DNA of 38,737 nucleotides from Erwinia phyllosphaerae (GTDB taxonomy: Bacteria; Pseudomonadota; Gammaproteobacteria; Enterobacterales; Enterobacteriaceae): NCBI RefSeq assembly GCF_019132875.1, contig NZ_JAHSPF010000018.1, forward strand, positions 1 to 38,737, read 5' to 3'. The notes under the pieces were generated by a model that was given only the letters and a program-made list of their open reading frames with translations, was not told where the DNA came from and searched no databases. The translations under genes were made by a program, and so were the position numbers. Below, piece by piece: positions 1 to 7,478 of this stretch; position 1 is the stretch's first letter; each line of letters begins with the position of its first letter.

Positions 1-212
1 AACGAACGGCACCTTAATTTCCTCTTCCCCAACAACGAGCAGCACCTTAATTCCCTCTTCCCGAACAACGAACGGCAACTTGATTTCCTCTTCCTGAACA
101 ACGAACGGCACCTTAATTCCCTCTTCCCGAACAACGAGCAGCACCTTAATTCCCTCTTCCCAACCAACGAGCAGCACCTTGCTTTGCTTTTCTCTGACAG
201 TGAGCAACAACG
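1..212. repeat. 33-bp tandem repeat array cut by the left window edge
   Basis: Six units of exactly 33 bp start at 1, 34, 67, 100, 133 and 166, and a decayed part-unit follows at 199-212. Each unit reads close to AACGA(A/G)C(G/A)GCACCTTAAT followed by TCCCTCTTCCCGAAC. Differences are scattered point changes, with no length change. Because 33 is a multiple of three, a frame stays open on each strand. Plus frame 1 gives an 11-residue repeat like NERHLNSLFPN and ends at a TAA at 214-216. The minus strand gives VREEGIKVPFV-like repeats, preceded only by TTG or GTG candidates. I see no convincing start with a ribosome site on either strand, so I record a repeat and not a gene. It may be the end of a repeat-containing gene lying off the left edge. 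Confidence 0.9.
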
Positions 213-349
213 TTAACCTGCCCACAATAAAATAAAGTACCCGCTATGGCTTAGACGCTGGCGTAAAAATCCTCAGAGCTTTCCGGAAATCAGGCTGTTA
301 GTGGCCGGAAGCCGCTACACTTAGCAGATCGAAGCCAGAGGGAGAAGGA

Positions 350-1411
350 ATGAACACACTGCAGCAGGAGAAGATGGGGCAGAATATACTGCTAAAGATG
401 GCGACACTGGTCGTGATACTGGCAGGGATCAAGGCAGCCTCGACGATCATCGTGCCCTTTTTGCTCGCTCTGTTTCTGGCGATTGTTTTAAATCCTTTAG
501 TCACCCTGTTGATGCGCCGGGGCGTACGACGCGGACTGGCCATTACGCTGGTAATTGCCGCCGTGCTGACGGCGCTGGGCCTGCTGGTAGCAATGATTGC
601 CGGTTCAGCCGATGAGTTTTCTACTGTTTATCCTCAGTTGCAGCATCAGATGACGCAGAAGCTTACGATAATGCAGCATCTGGTGGCGCCCTTTCATATC
701 AACCTTTCTACTAACAGCCTGGCCGCACGGCTAGATCCTAACGCGATCATGAACATGGCGACCGTTATCCTGAGTCAGTTTTCCGGCGCATTAGCTAATC
801 TGGTACTGCTGGTAATGACCGTCGTGTTTATGCTTTTTGAAGTGCATCACCTGCCTTATAAGCTGCGTTTTGCGCTGATTAACCCCAAAATTCGCATAGC
901 CGGCTTACATCGGGCGTTAAAAGGCGTCACGCACTATCTGGCGCTGAAAACGCTTATTAGCCTGATTACCGGACTCTCGGTCTGGCTGGTGCTGGTACTG
1001 CTGGGCGTGAAGTTTGCGCTTTTATGGGGGGCGCTGGCGTTTGTACTGAACTATATCCCCAATATCGGCCCCATTATCGCAGGCATTCCGCCCACCTTGC
1101 AGGCGCTGCTGCTAAACAGCGTTTATGATGCTGCACTGGTTGCCGCTCTGTTCAGCGCTATCCATATGGTTTTTGGCAATATGCTGGAGCCACGCGTAAT
1201 GGGTAAAGGCCTGGGGCTGTCGAGTCTGGTGGTCTTTTTGTCGCTGATTTTCTGGGGCTGGCTGCTGGGCCCGGTTGGCATGCTGCTTTCGGTCCCGTTG
1301 ACCAGCGTGTGTAAAATCCTGATGGAAACGACGCCCGGCGGCAGCAAGCTGGCGATCCTGCTGGGCAACGGCAGGCCGCCGAGAGTCGCCAAACCCAAAG
1401 TACAGAAATAG
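350..1411 (+). CDS. tqsA: AI-2E family transporter, TqsA-like
   Basis: A 353-residue inner-membrane protein of the AI-2E (PerM/TqsA/YdiK) family. E. coli TqsA (344 residues) is linked to export of the quorum signal autoinducer-2. The N-terminus has hydrophobic segments at roughly residues 15-55 and 63-85. A more polar periplasmic stretch (about 88-140) follows, then further helices to the C-terminus. Family-typical strings are visible: FALNYIPNIG-type (here FVLNYIPNIGPIIAGIPP), GNMLEPRVMGKGLGLSSL and VVFLSLIFWGWLLGPVGMLL, all nearly identical to E. coli TqsA as I recall it. The ATG follows a good ribosome site (GGAGAAGGA). The gene is single, and its stop lies 3 bp from the stop of the convergent binding-protein gene, leaving no room for a dedicated terminator. 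The substrate is inferred from the family; other AI-2E members carry other cargo. Confidence 0.85.
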   Translation: MNTLQQEKMGQNILLKMATLVVILAGIKAASTIIVPFLLALFLAIVLNPLVTLLMRRGVRRGLAITLVIAAVLTALGLLVAMIAGSADEFSTVYPQLQHQMTQKLTIMQHLVAPFHINLSTNSLAARLDPNAIMNMATVILSQFSGALANLVLLVMTVVFMLFEVHHLPYKLRFALINPKIRIAGLHRALKGVTHYLALKTLISLITGLSVWLVLVLLGVKFALLWGALAFVLNYIPNIGPIIAGIPPTLQALLLNSVYDAALVAALFSAIHMVFGNMLEPRVMGKGLGLSSLVVFLSLIFWGWLLGPVGMLLSVPLTSVCKILMETTPGGSKLAILLGNGRPPRVAKPKVQK

Positions 1412-1414
1412 CCT

Positions 1415-2359
1415 TCAGCGAGCCTCAAATACGCTGCTGTCGGTAATCGCCTGAACGTTAACTTTGTTGGGCAAGATAGCCAGCGAAGAGAAAAGATCGG
1501 CGACCTGCTGTACGCGAGCCACATCCTCCGTTGAAACCGGCCGTATACCGTGCGAAATCCGCGCGGTTATGGCCTTGGACTCTTCCGGCGAGAGTCGGGT
1601 CAGCGTCGAATAAACCTGATTATATTCCGCAGGATGAGCAATCCCCCACGCACGCGCTTTTGCCAGACGACGGGCGAAATCGGCAATCGCCAGACGCTTT
1701 TGCGGATCTTTCAGCGAGCTGCCGGTGGCGGTGACAAACGAAAGCGCGGTCGTTAATCCTTTACTGTCGCGCAACAGTCGCGCGCCATGCTGCTCTGCTA
1801 TGCCCAGATAGGGATCGAAAGTAGCCCATGCGGTGATTTGTCCGGAATTAAAGGCCGCGCTGGCGTCGGTTGGCAATACAAAGCGGACGGAAACGTCCTT
1901 TTGCGGCACGCTGGCTTCTTTTAGCGCGCCATACAACAGATGCTGAGAGATACTGCCGCGTGCCGATGAAACAACCACCGTTTTCCCCGCCAGCTCTTTT
2001 ACGCTATGTACAGGTGAATCGGCGGGAACAATCAGACCGTTCGCGCTGTTGTCGCCTACGTTAGTGGCGATAATTTTCAGATCGACGCCGCCGGAAGCCG
2101 CCATCAACACCGGCAGATCGCCAGCGTAAGAAGTATCGACAGCGCCAGCACGCTGCGCTTCAAATAACGGCGCAGCACCCTGAAAATTGGCCCAGCGATA
2201 GTGATAAGGCGCATCTTTCATTACGCCAGAGGCTTCGACCAGAGAGCGTAAGTTGCGCGCCTGATCGCCAAGCACCAGCGTTACCTCTTCCTCTTTTGCC
2301 ATACTGGCGGCAGCCACGGCGCTAAGCAGCAGCGCCAGAACGATTTTTCCCGCTTTCAT
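1415..2359 (-). CDS. ABC transporter substrate-binding protein, SsuA/TauA-like (aliphatic sulfonate/nitrate/taurine type)
   Basis: A 314-residue periplasmic protein with a clear signal peptide (about residues 1-21, MKAGKIVLALLLSAVAAASMA). The mature part has the hallmarks of the SsuA/TauA/NrtA-like type II binding fold. These are an early region describing a small anionic ligand site (ANFQGAAPLFEAQRAGAVD), the GLIVPADSPVHSVKELAGKT motif near residue 112, and ITAWATFDPYLGIAE near residue 177. It is translated directly after the upstream class II aldolase-type gene, with a 9-bp gap, so the two form an operon. No permease or ATPase gene lies nearby, so this is either an orphan binding protein or it feeds a transporter encoded elsewhere. 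The ligand cannot be read from sequence; sulfonates are the usual family substrates. Confidence 0.85.
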   Translation of the reverse strand: MKAGKIVLALLLSAVAAASMAKEEEVTLVLGDQARNLRSLVEASGVMKDAPYHYRWANFQGAAPLFEAQRAGAVDTSYAGDLPVLMAASGGVDLKIIATNVGDNSANGLIVPADSPVHSVKELAGKTVVVSSARGSISQHLLYGALKEASVPQKDVSVRFVLPTDASAAFNSGQITAWATFDPYLGIAEQHGARLLRDSKGLTTALSFVTATGSSLKDPQKRLAIADFARRLAKARAWGIAHPAEYNQVYSTLTRLSPEESKAITARISHGIRPVSTEDVARVQQVADLFSSLAILPNKVNVQAITDSSVFEAR

Positions 2360-2368
2360 TTTCCTTCC

Positions 2369-3133
2369 TTAAAGCGCATTGCGCTGCAGCTGACGTATGT
2401 AGGCATCCCAGTGCAGCAGATATCTTTTATTTTTGATAGCGTCATCAAATACCTGCGCGGCTTTTTCCGATACGTCATCAGGGACAATAGTGAGTTCAGC
2501 GCCACCGCTCTGGGCAGCCAGCTGCGCCACGCAGGCACGTTCAAGGTAATAAAGGTTATAAAAGGCCTCTTCCAGATCCCGCCCACAGGTTAGCAGGCCA
2601 TGATTACGCAGGATCAGCGCGTTCAGATCGCCAAGATCGGCGACGATTCGCTGCTGTTCGTCCAGATCCAGCGCAATCCCTTCATAGTCGTGGTAAGCCA
2701 GTCGGCGGTAAAAGCGCATGCTGTGTTGTGAAATCATCAGCAGGCCATTTTTTTGCGCCGCTACGCCAATACCTGCGGCCGTATGGGTATGCAGTACGGC
2801 ATGCGTTTCCGGTCGGGCGCGATGAATAGCGCTGTGAATGACATAACCAGCAGGATTTATCCCCAGTCCGGTGGGATCGTCAATAATTTCGCCATCCAGA
2901 TCGACCTTTACCAGCGTTTCCGGCGCGATTTCATCAAACGTTTGCCCATACGCATTAATTAAAAAATGAGGCTTATCGCCCGGCACACGTAATGAAAAAT
3001 GGGTGTAAATATGATCTGTCCAGCGCAGGCGCGCCGCCAGATGGTAACACTGTGCCAGTTTGGTTCGAGCCTGCCACTCCGCGTCGGTAATACGCGCGCG
3101 AAGTGATTCAGCAGGATGCAGTGCGCCAGTCAT
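2369..3133 (-). CDS. class II aldolase/adducin family protein
   Basis: A 254-residue cytosolic protein with the class II aldolase/adducin fold, a zinc-dependent family that includes fuculose-phosphate aldolase. The metal-binding pattern is present: HTH at residues 115-117 inside AVLHTHTAAGIG, and a third histidine at 178 in LILRNHGLLTCG. The N-terminal YTHFSLRVPG (residues 43-52) is the usual substrate-proximal region. Catechol/sugar-phosphate aldolase family members of about 250 residues are common in proteobacteria and often have unknown substrates. I chose the ATG at 3133 because CAGGAGAA lies just upstream; an in-frame start at 3193 lacks such a site. The next gene in the operon is an SsuA-like binding protein, suggesting uptake and breakdown of the same compound, but that link is inference. 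Confidence 0.85.
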   Translation of the reverse strand: MTGALHPAESLRARITDAEWQARTKLAQCYHLAARLRWTDHIYTHFSLRVPGDKPHFLINAYGQTFDEIAPETLVKVDLDGEIIDDPTGLGINPAGYVIHSAIHRARPETHAVLHTHTAAGIGVAAQKNGLLMISQHSMRFYRRLAYHDYEGIALDLDEQQRIVADLGDLNALILRNHGLLTCGRDLEEAFYNLYYLERACVAQLAAQSGGAELTIVPDDVSEKAAQVFDDAIKNKRYLLHWDAYIRQLQRNAL

Positions 3134-3244
3134 AAATTCTCCTGATTTACCAGCGTGATGGACGGCCGAAGCCCTGTCCTGGCATCCTGACACGAAAGGA
3201 TCGGCAGACGGAAATGACGAATATAAGAATAAATTGCATAAAAT

Positions 3245-3296
3245 TGACTAAGTCAGGATGGGCAGCGTGACGTTTAAACTTTTTCTTTCGTGACGT
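3245..3296. promoter_or_regulatory. divergent intergenic region with palindrome and direct repeats
   Basis: The 215-bp space between the aldolase gene (-) and the CSS-EAL gene (+) contains a perfect odd palindrome TGACTAAGTCA at 3245-3255. It also contains two copies of CGTGACGT at 3266-3273 and 3289-3296, 23 bp apart. Their position in front of both divergent starts makes regulator binding plausible. I cannot name the regulator and found no convincing -35/-10 pair. Confidence 0.35.
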
Positions 3297-3348
3297 GCTA
3301 CCTTAAGATTTTCTTCAGGCACCGAGGCGCCGTTAACAGAGGTCCATC

Positions 3349-4908
3349 ATGGATTCGCCGAAAAAAAAACGCGCGCGAAAGATAACTATTCTGGCTACCG
3401 CAGGCCTGCTACCGCTAATTCTTTGCGTCATTTTTACCTGGGTCGACGCCAGACATAGCGTTCAACGCCAGCAGGAGGCAACGGCAGACATGCTGCTGGC
3501 TCACGCCGAGACGATCAGCGATCAGGCATGGAATATGATCGATCAGCTGCGCCGTTTTTCCGGTAAACAATGCGACGATGTTAATGAAGATTTACGGCAA
3601 TATGCGGCGCTTTATCCCTATTTTCGCGCCGTTGGCGTAATGCAGGACGGCCTGGTGACCTGCTCTTCTGCTTTTGGCAGCAGCCATAGCGATATCAAGA
3701 CCATGCTTTTACGGCCGCCGCCGGAAAACCGTAAAGCCTGGTGGATGCTTTCGGTTGCCGGTACCCGGGCGGTAAAAGATCGCCCGGCGGTGATTTTTGT
3801 GCGCGATACGCCCAGCCAGTTCAGCACTTTTGCGCTGATTGACGGGCAATATCTGCTGGATTTTATGAATGCTATCGACAGGAATCAGGATAGTAGTATT
3901 ACGCTACAGTTTGGCGGAGGCGCCATCCTTTATAGCGACATAAAGGATGGCGCTGTACCCGCTGCGCTGATGTTGAATAAAACGTCCAGCCGCTATCCCG
4001 TTACTGTGCATGTTACCTCGCCCGCCAGCGACGTCATGCGAAACTGGCGCCATGGTCTGCTTACCTTTGTACCGGTGGCGCTGATCCTGTCGCTGCTGCT
4101 GGTGGCCGTGATCAATAACTGGCTGGAGCGTAAGCTTTCAATACGTGACCGGTTACGTCGGGCCATAGTGCGTCGTGAATTTTCCGTGCAGTATCAGCCC
4201 GTTTACCATATAGCAACCGGCCAGGCCAGTGGCGTAGAGGCGCTCATGCGCTGGCACCTGCCTGACGGCAACCAGATACGGCCCGATCTGTTTATTGCCG
4301 CAGCCGAAGCGGAAGGTATGATCGTCCCGCTTACCCGTCATTTAATGCAGCTGATTGCCGAAGAAGCGAAAAGCTGGAGTGTTCCGCCTGACTTTCATTT
4401 GGCGATCAACGTGGCGGCCGAACATGTCCAGCACGAAGATTTTGTCAGTGATATCCGACAATTTGCTGCTGCGATGGCCACGCATCAATCCAGAATTACG
4501 CTGGAGCTTACCGAACGTAGCCTGCTGTCCGACGGCGAGGATGTTGTGCAAAAACTGCAGCTGCTGCGCAGCGAGGGGATCCGTATTGCGATTGATGATT
4601 TTGGTACTGGCCACTGCTCGCTTTCCTACCTGCAAACTTTCCCGCTCGACTACCTGAAAATTGACCGTGGTTTTATTAACGCTATTGAGTCGGTGGAAGG
4701 CGAAACGCCAGTGCTGGATGCCATCATCATGCTAAGCCACAAGCTGAAGCTGAAGGTGGTAGCGGAAGGGATAGAAACGCCGCTACAGCTACAATACGTT
4801 AAAGATCGCGGTGTGGTATTTATTCAGGGCTATCTGTATGCGCGTCCAATGGAAAGCAGCGTACTGATGGAGTGGCTACAGCAACAAGGTCAGCATCCGC
4901 TGGGCTAA
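3349..4908 (+). CDS. membrane c-di-GMP phosphodiesterase, CSS-motif plus EAL domain
   Basis: A 519-residue inner-membrane enzyme predicted to hydrolyse cyclic di-GMP to pGpG. One transmembrane segment lies at about 13-32 and a second at about 236-256. Between them is a periplasmic CSS-motif domain, with CSS at 105-107 and a partner cysteine at 75. In PdeB/PdeC-type enzymes such domains sense redox state through a disulfide that inhibits the enzyme and is reduced by DsbA/DsbB-linked chemistry. The EAL domain follows at about 275-510. Catalytic motifs are complete: EALMR at 297-301, ELTER at 386-390, DDFGTG at 416-421, K437 in the LKIDRGF string, AEGIET around E473 and QGYLYARP near 493. It should therefore be active. 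The ATG has AGAGG upstream. The gene stands alone; no diguanylate cyclase is adjacent. Confidence 0.93.
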   Translation: MDSPKKKRARKITILATAGLLPLILCVIFTWVDARHSVQRQQEATADMLLAHAETISDQAWNMIDQLRRFSGKQCDDVNEDLRQYAALYPYFRAVGVMQDGLVTCSSAFGSSHSDIKTMLLRPPPENRKAWWMLSVAGTRAVKDRPAVIFVRDTPSQFSTFALIDGQYLLDFMNAIDRNQDSSITLQFGGGAILYSDIKDGAVPAALMLNKTSSRYPVTVHVTSPASDVMRNWRHGLLTFVPVALILSLLLVAVINNWLERKLSIRDRLRRAIVRREFSVQYQPVYHIATGQASGVEALMRWHLPDGNQIRPDLFIAAAEAEGMIVPLTRHLMQLIAEEAKSWSVPPDFHLAINVAAEHVQHEDFVSDIRQFAAAMATHQSRITLELTERSLLSDGEDVVQKLQLLRSEGIRIAIDDFGTGHCSLSYLQTFPLDYLKIDRGFINAIESVEGETPVLDAIIMLSHKLKLKVVAEGIETPLQLQYVKDRGVVFIQGYLYARPMESSVLMEWLQQQGQHPLG

Positions 4909-4978
4909 AAGTGCGGAGCTGAATAATAATCTGTTACCAGAGATAATTAAATCAAATAGAGGAATGACGTAATGATAT

Positions 4979-5458
4979 TCAATTACATTCACGATGCTTT
5001 AATATGATTCGCAATGCGGACTCCAGCGTTTCATCCGCTGACACTTTTTCCCGATGGAGCGGAGTTATGTCTGATTTTTCACGACGTCTGTTTTCCCGGC
5101 AATTAATTCTTGCCAGTAGATCCGTGATATTTTCAAATTGCTGTTGATATAAGTCAGTATGAAATCTATCGCTGTCCCCCGGAAAATTGCTTTTTACAAC
5201 CCTTTGAAATAAAAGACGTATTCTTTTTATCCGTCGTTGGATCCTTGCTGCGACATGCTGAAAAAACAGTCGATGCCGTTTCGCTTCCTGCTGCAAATTT
5301 TTATCAACACGTCTGCCACATTGTAACCATTCATTCTGCCTGGAATAAACCCCATATTTACCAGGGAAAAAGAGTTGCGGCGAACGAAAAAATTTCAAAT
5401 TGATTTCTATACTGTCCAGCCAGTAATTTTCAAAATCTGGTTTTATTTTATTATACAT
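4979..5458 (-). CDS. hypothetical protein, strongly basic, unrecognised
   Basis: A 159-residue reading frame with ATG at 5458 and GGAG about 9 nt upstream (GGAGCTCGCAATG). I do not recognise the family. The protein lacks a signal peptide and membrane segments. It is rich in Arg, Lys, Gln and Phe, with a central basic stretch (about residues 58-90: KRHRLFFQHVAARIQRRIKRI and following). The C-terminal third looks helical. The region is more AT-rich than the flanking backbone genes, as transferred or orphan genes often are. The neighbours (a c-di-GMP phosphodiesterase and proP) give no functional hint. The frame could be spurious, but its length, ribosome site and the absence of any alternative gene in the interval favour a real gene. 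Confidence 0.5.
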   Translation of the reverse strand: MYNKIKPDFENYWLDSIEINLKFFRSPQLFFPGKYGVYSRQNEWLQCGRRVDKNLQQEAKRHRLFFQHVAARIQRRIKRIRLLFQRVVKSNFPGDSDRFHTDLYQQQFENITDLLARINCRENRRREKSDITPLHREKVSADETLESALRIILKHRECN

Positions 5459-5902
5459 TGCGAGCTCCGCATAAATGCGGCTGGCAGTATTACTGATTGC
5501 GCCAGAGCGTGCAATACTAAATTCAATCAGGTGTCATATTAATATAAAGTTTTTAAAGCTATTTCTATTCCGAAAAATCCTGGACTAACCTGGCCCGGCG
5601 TTATTCATTCAGAGCCGCGCACTGTACACATTCAAGGCCGGCATACCCTGAGTGGGTCGATTGCAAAATGTTACTTCTGGTTACATTATCTGATTTCGGG
5701 TAGAAATTATGTTACGCGCCAGAGAGAGGATATAATGAAGGCAGACAGATATTTGGCAGTTGAACAACAAACCCGCTACTTATCTCTGTCTGTAGGGTAA
5801 AAGTCCGTACGCAATTTGTACCGTTCTGCCCGCATGGTGTCATAAGTGCGGCGCAAAATGGAAAAATTATCTGGGAAACAGTCAATTACAGGGTGTTTTT
5901 AT
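5459..5902 (+). promoter_or_regulatory. proP upstream region and structured leader
   Basis: This 444-bp stretch between the divergent hypothetical gene and proP holds no long gene. A TATAAT lies at 5731-5736 without a good -35; it overlaps the ATG of a short frame at 5735-5800. An exact 8-bp inverted repeat, CAGACAGA at 5742-5749 and TCTGTCTG at 5785-5792, could form a stem-loop in the transcript. In E. coli, proP is driven by two promoters (P1, and P2 which uses Fis and RpoS) located within about 200 bp of the start. The position here is comparable, but I cannot assign P1 or P2. Confidence 0.45.
5735..5800 (+). CDS. candidate 21-residue leader peptide upstream of proP
   Basis: A short frame MKADRYLAVEQQTRYLSLSV plus a final G, preceded by GAGAGGA 5 nt before the ATG. 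It ends 102 bp before the proP start and contains the inverted repeat at 5742-5792. The match of a good ribosome site to a short closed frame is suggestive only. The ATG overlaps a TATAAT; if that is a real -10 box, transcription would begin inside the frame and it could not be translated from that promoter. Confidence 0.25.
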   Translation: MKADRYLAVEQQTRYLSLSVG

Positions 5903-7408
5903 ATGAAGCTACGTAGGAAGCGTGTTAAGCCGATTGGCTTAAAAGACGTAACGATCATTGACGATGCCAGGTTACGCAAAGCCATTACCGCCGCGTCGCT
6001 TGGTAACGCCATGGAGTGGTTTGACTTTGGGGTATACGGTTTTGTGGCCTACGCGCTGGGTCAGGTTTTCTTTCCTGGCGCCGATCCCGGCTTACAAATG
6101 ATAGCCGCGCTGGCAACCTTTTCCGTTCCATTCTTGATCCGTCCGCTGGGCGGCCTGTTTTTTGGCGCGCTGGGCGATAAGTACGGCCGCCAGAAAATTC
6201 TCTCTGTTACCATTGTTATTATGTCGGTCAGTACCTTCTGTATTGGCCTGATACCTTCGCACGCCTCTATCGGTATCTGGGCGCCGATTTTACTGCTGAT
6301 ATGTAAAATGGCTCAGGGCTTCTCCGTAGGCGGTGAATATACCGGCGCTTCTATCTTTGTCGCCGAATACTCCCCTGACCGCAAACGCGGCTTTATGGGC
6401 AGCTGGCTGGACTTCGGTTCTATCGTCGGTTTCGTTATGGGCGCGGGCCTGGTGGTACTGATTTCTACCGTGGTCGGCGAAGCGAGCTTCCTGGAATGGG
6501 GCTGGCGTCTGCCGTTCTTCGTCGCGCTGCCGCTGGGACTGATCGGTATTTATCTGCGTAACGCGCTGGAAGAAACCCCGGCTTTCCAGCAGCACGTAGA
6601 CAAGCTGGAACAGGGCGACCGTGAAGGCCTGGCTGACGGCCCGAAGGTATCTTTCAAAGAGATCGCGACCAAACACTGGAAAAGCCTGCTGGCCTGTATT
6701 GGTCTGGTGCTGTCCACCAACGTGACCTATTACATGCTGCTCACCTATATGCCGAGCTATCTGTCGCATAACCTTCATTACTCCGAAGATCACGGCGTAC
6801 TGATTATTATCGCGATTATGATCGGTATGCTGTTTATTCAGCCGGTAATGGGGTTAATGAGCGATAAGTTTGGGCGTCGTCCGTTTGTGATCATCGGTAG
6901 TATTGCGCTGCTGCTGCTGGCCATTCCTTGCTTTATGCTGATCAACAGTAACGTGATGGGGCTGATTTTTGCCGGTCTGCTGCTGCTGGCGGTGATTCTG
7001 AACTGCTTCACCGGCGTGATGGCGTCATCGCTTCCGGCGATGTTCCCTACCCATATCCGCTACAGTGCCCTGGCGAGCGCGTTTAATATCTCTATTCTGA
7101 TCGCGGGCCTGACGCCAACGCTGGCGGCATGGTTAGTAGAATATACCGCTAACCTTTATATGCCAGCCTACTATCTGATGGTGGTTGCGGTGGTAGGGCT
7201 GATCACCGGTATCATGATGAAAGAAACCGCGAATATGCCGCTGCGTGGCGCTACGCCTGCCGCGTCTGATATCGCCGAGGCGAAAGAACTGCTGCAGGAG
7301 CACCACGATAATATCGAGAGCAAGATTGAAGATATTAACGAGCAGATCGCCGAGCTGGAAGAGAAGCGTAAGCATCTGATTAACCAGCATCCGCGTATTA
7401 ACGAGTAA
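5903..7408 (+). CDS. proP: ProP, osmosensory proline/glycine-betaine transporter
   Basis: A 501-residue major facilitator (MHS group) proton symporter that imports proline, glycine betaine and other osmoprotectants when osmolality rises. It is nearly colinear with E. coli ProP (500 residues): DVTIIDD, LGNAMEWFDFGVYGFVAYAL, LGDKYGRQKIL, MAQGFSVGGEYTGASIFVAE, YSPDRKRGFMGSW and MFPTHIRYSALA. The C-terminal tail (about residues 455-501) keeps heptad-like spacing (ESKIEDINEQIAELEEKRK), the antiparallel coiled coil that sets the osmotic activation threshold in group A ProP proteins. I chose ATG 5903 because it aligns with the E. coli start (MLKRKKVKPI). An upstream in-frame start at 5846 would add 19 atypical residues. 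A strong terminator follows. Confidence 0.97.
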   Translation: MKLRRKRVKPIGLKDVTIIDDARLRKAITAASLGNAMEWFDFGVYGFVAYALGQVFFPGADPGLQMIAALATFSVPFLIRPLGGLFFGALGDKYGRQKILSVTIVIMSVSTFCIGLIPSHASIGIWAPILLLICKMAQGFSVGGEYTGASIFVAEYSPDRKRGFMGSWLDFGSIVGFVMGAGLVVLISTVVGEASFLEWGWRLPFFVALPLGLIGIYLRNALEETPAFQQHVDKLEQGDREGLADGPKVSFKEIATKHWKSLLACIGLVLSTNVTYYMLLTYMPSYLSHNLHYSEDHGVLIIIAIMIGMLFIQPVMGLMSDKFGRRPFVIIGSIALLLLAIPCFMLINSNVMGLIFAGLLLLAVILNCFTGVMASSLPAMFPTHIRYSALASAFNISILIAGLTPTLAAWLVEYTANLYMPAYYLMVVAVVGLITGIMMKETANMPLRGATPAASDIAEAKELLQEHHDNIESKIEDINEQIAELEEKRKHLINQHPRINE

Positions 7409-7416
7409 AGTACCGG

Positions 7417-7441
7417 AAGCCCGCAGCCGCGGGCTTTTTTC
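7417..7441 (+). terminator. intrinsic terminator of proP
   Basis: Stem AAGCCCGC/GCGGGCTT with a four-base loop, followed by TTTTTT on the plus strand, 9 bp after the proP stop. Confidence 0.92.
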
Positions 7442-7478
7442 TGCCTTTTACCAGAGCCGCTTTTACCCTTTCCCGCTT

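Noticed and set aside
1..212. A CRISPR array at the left edge.
   Set aside because: The 33-bp units are directly adjacent, with no unique spacers; they are simple tandem repeats.
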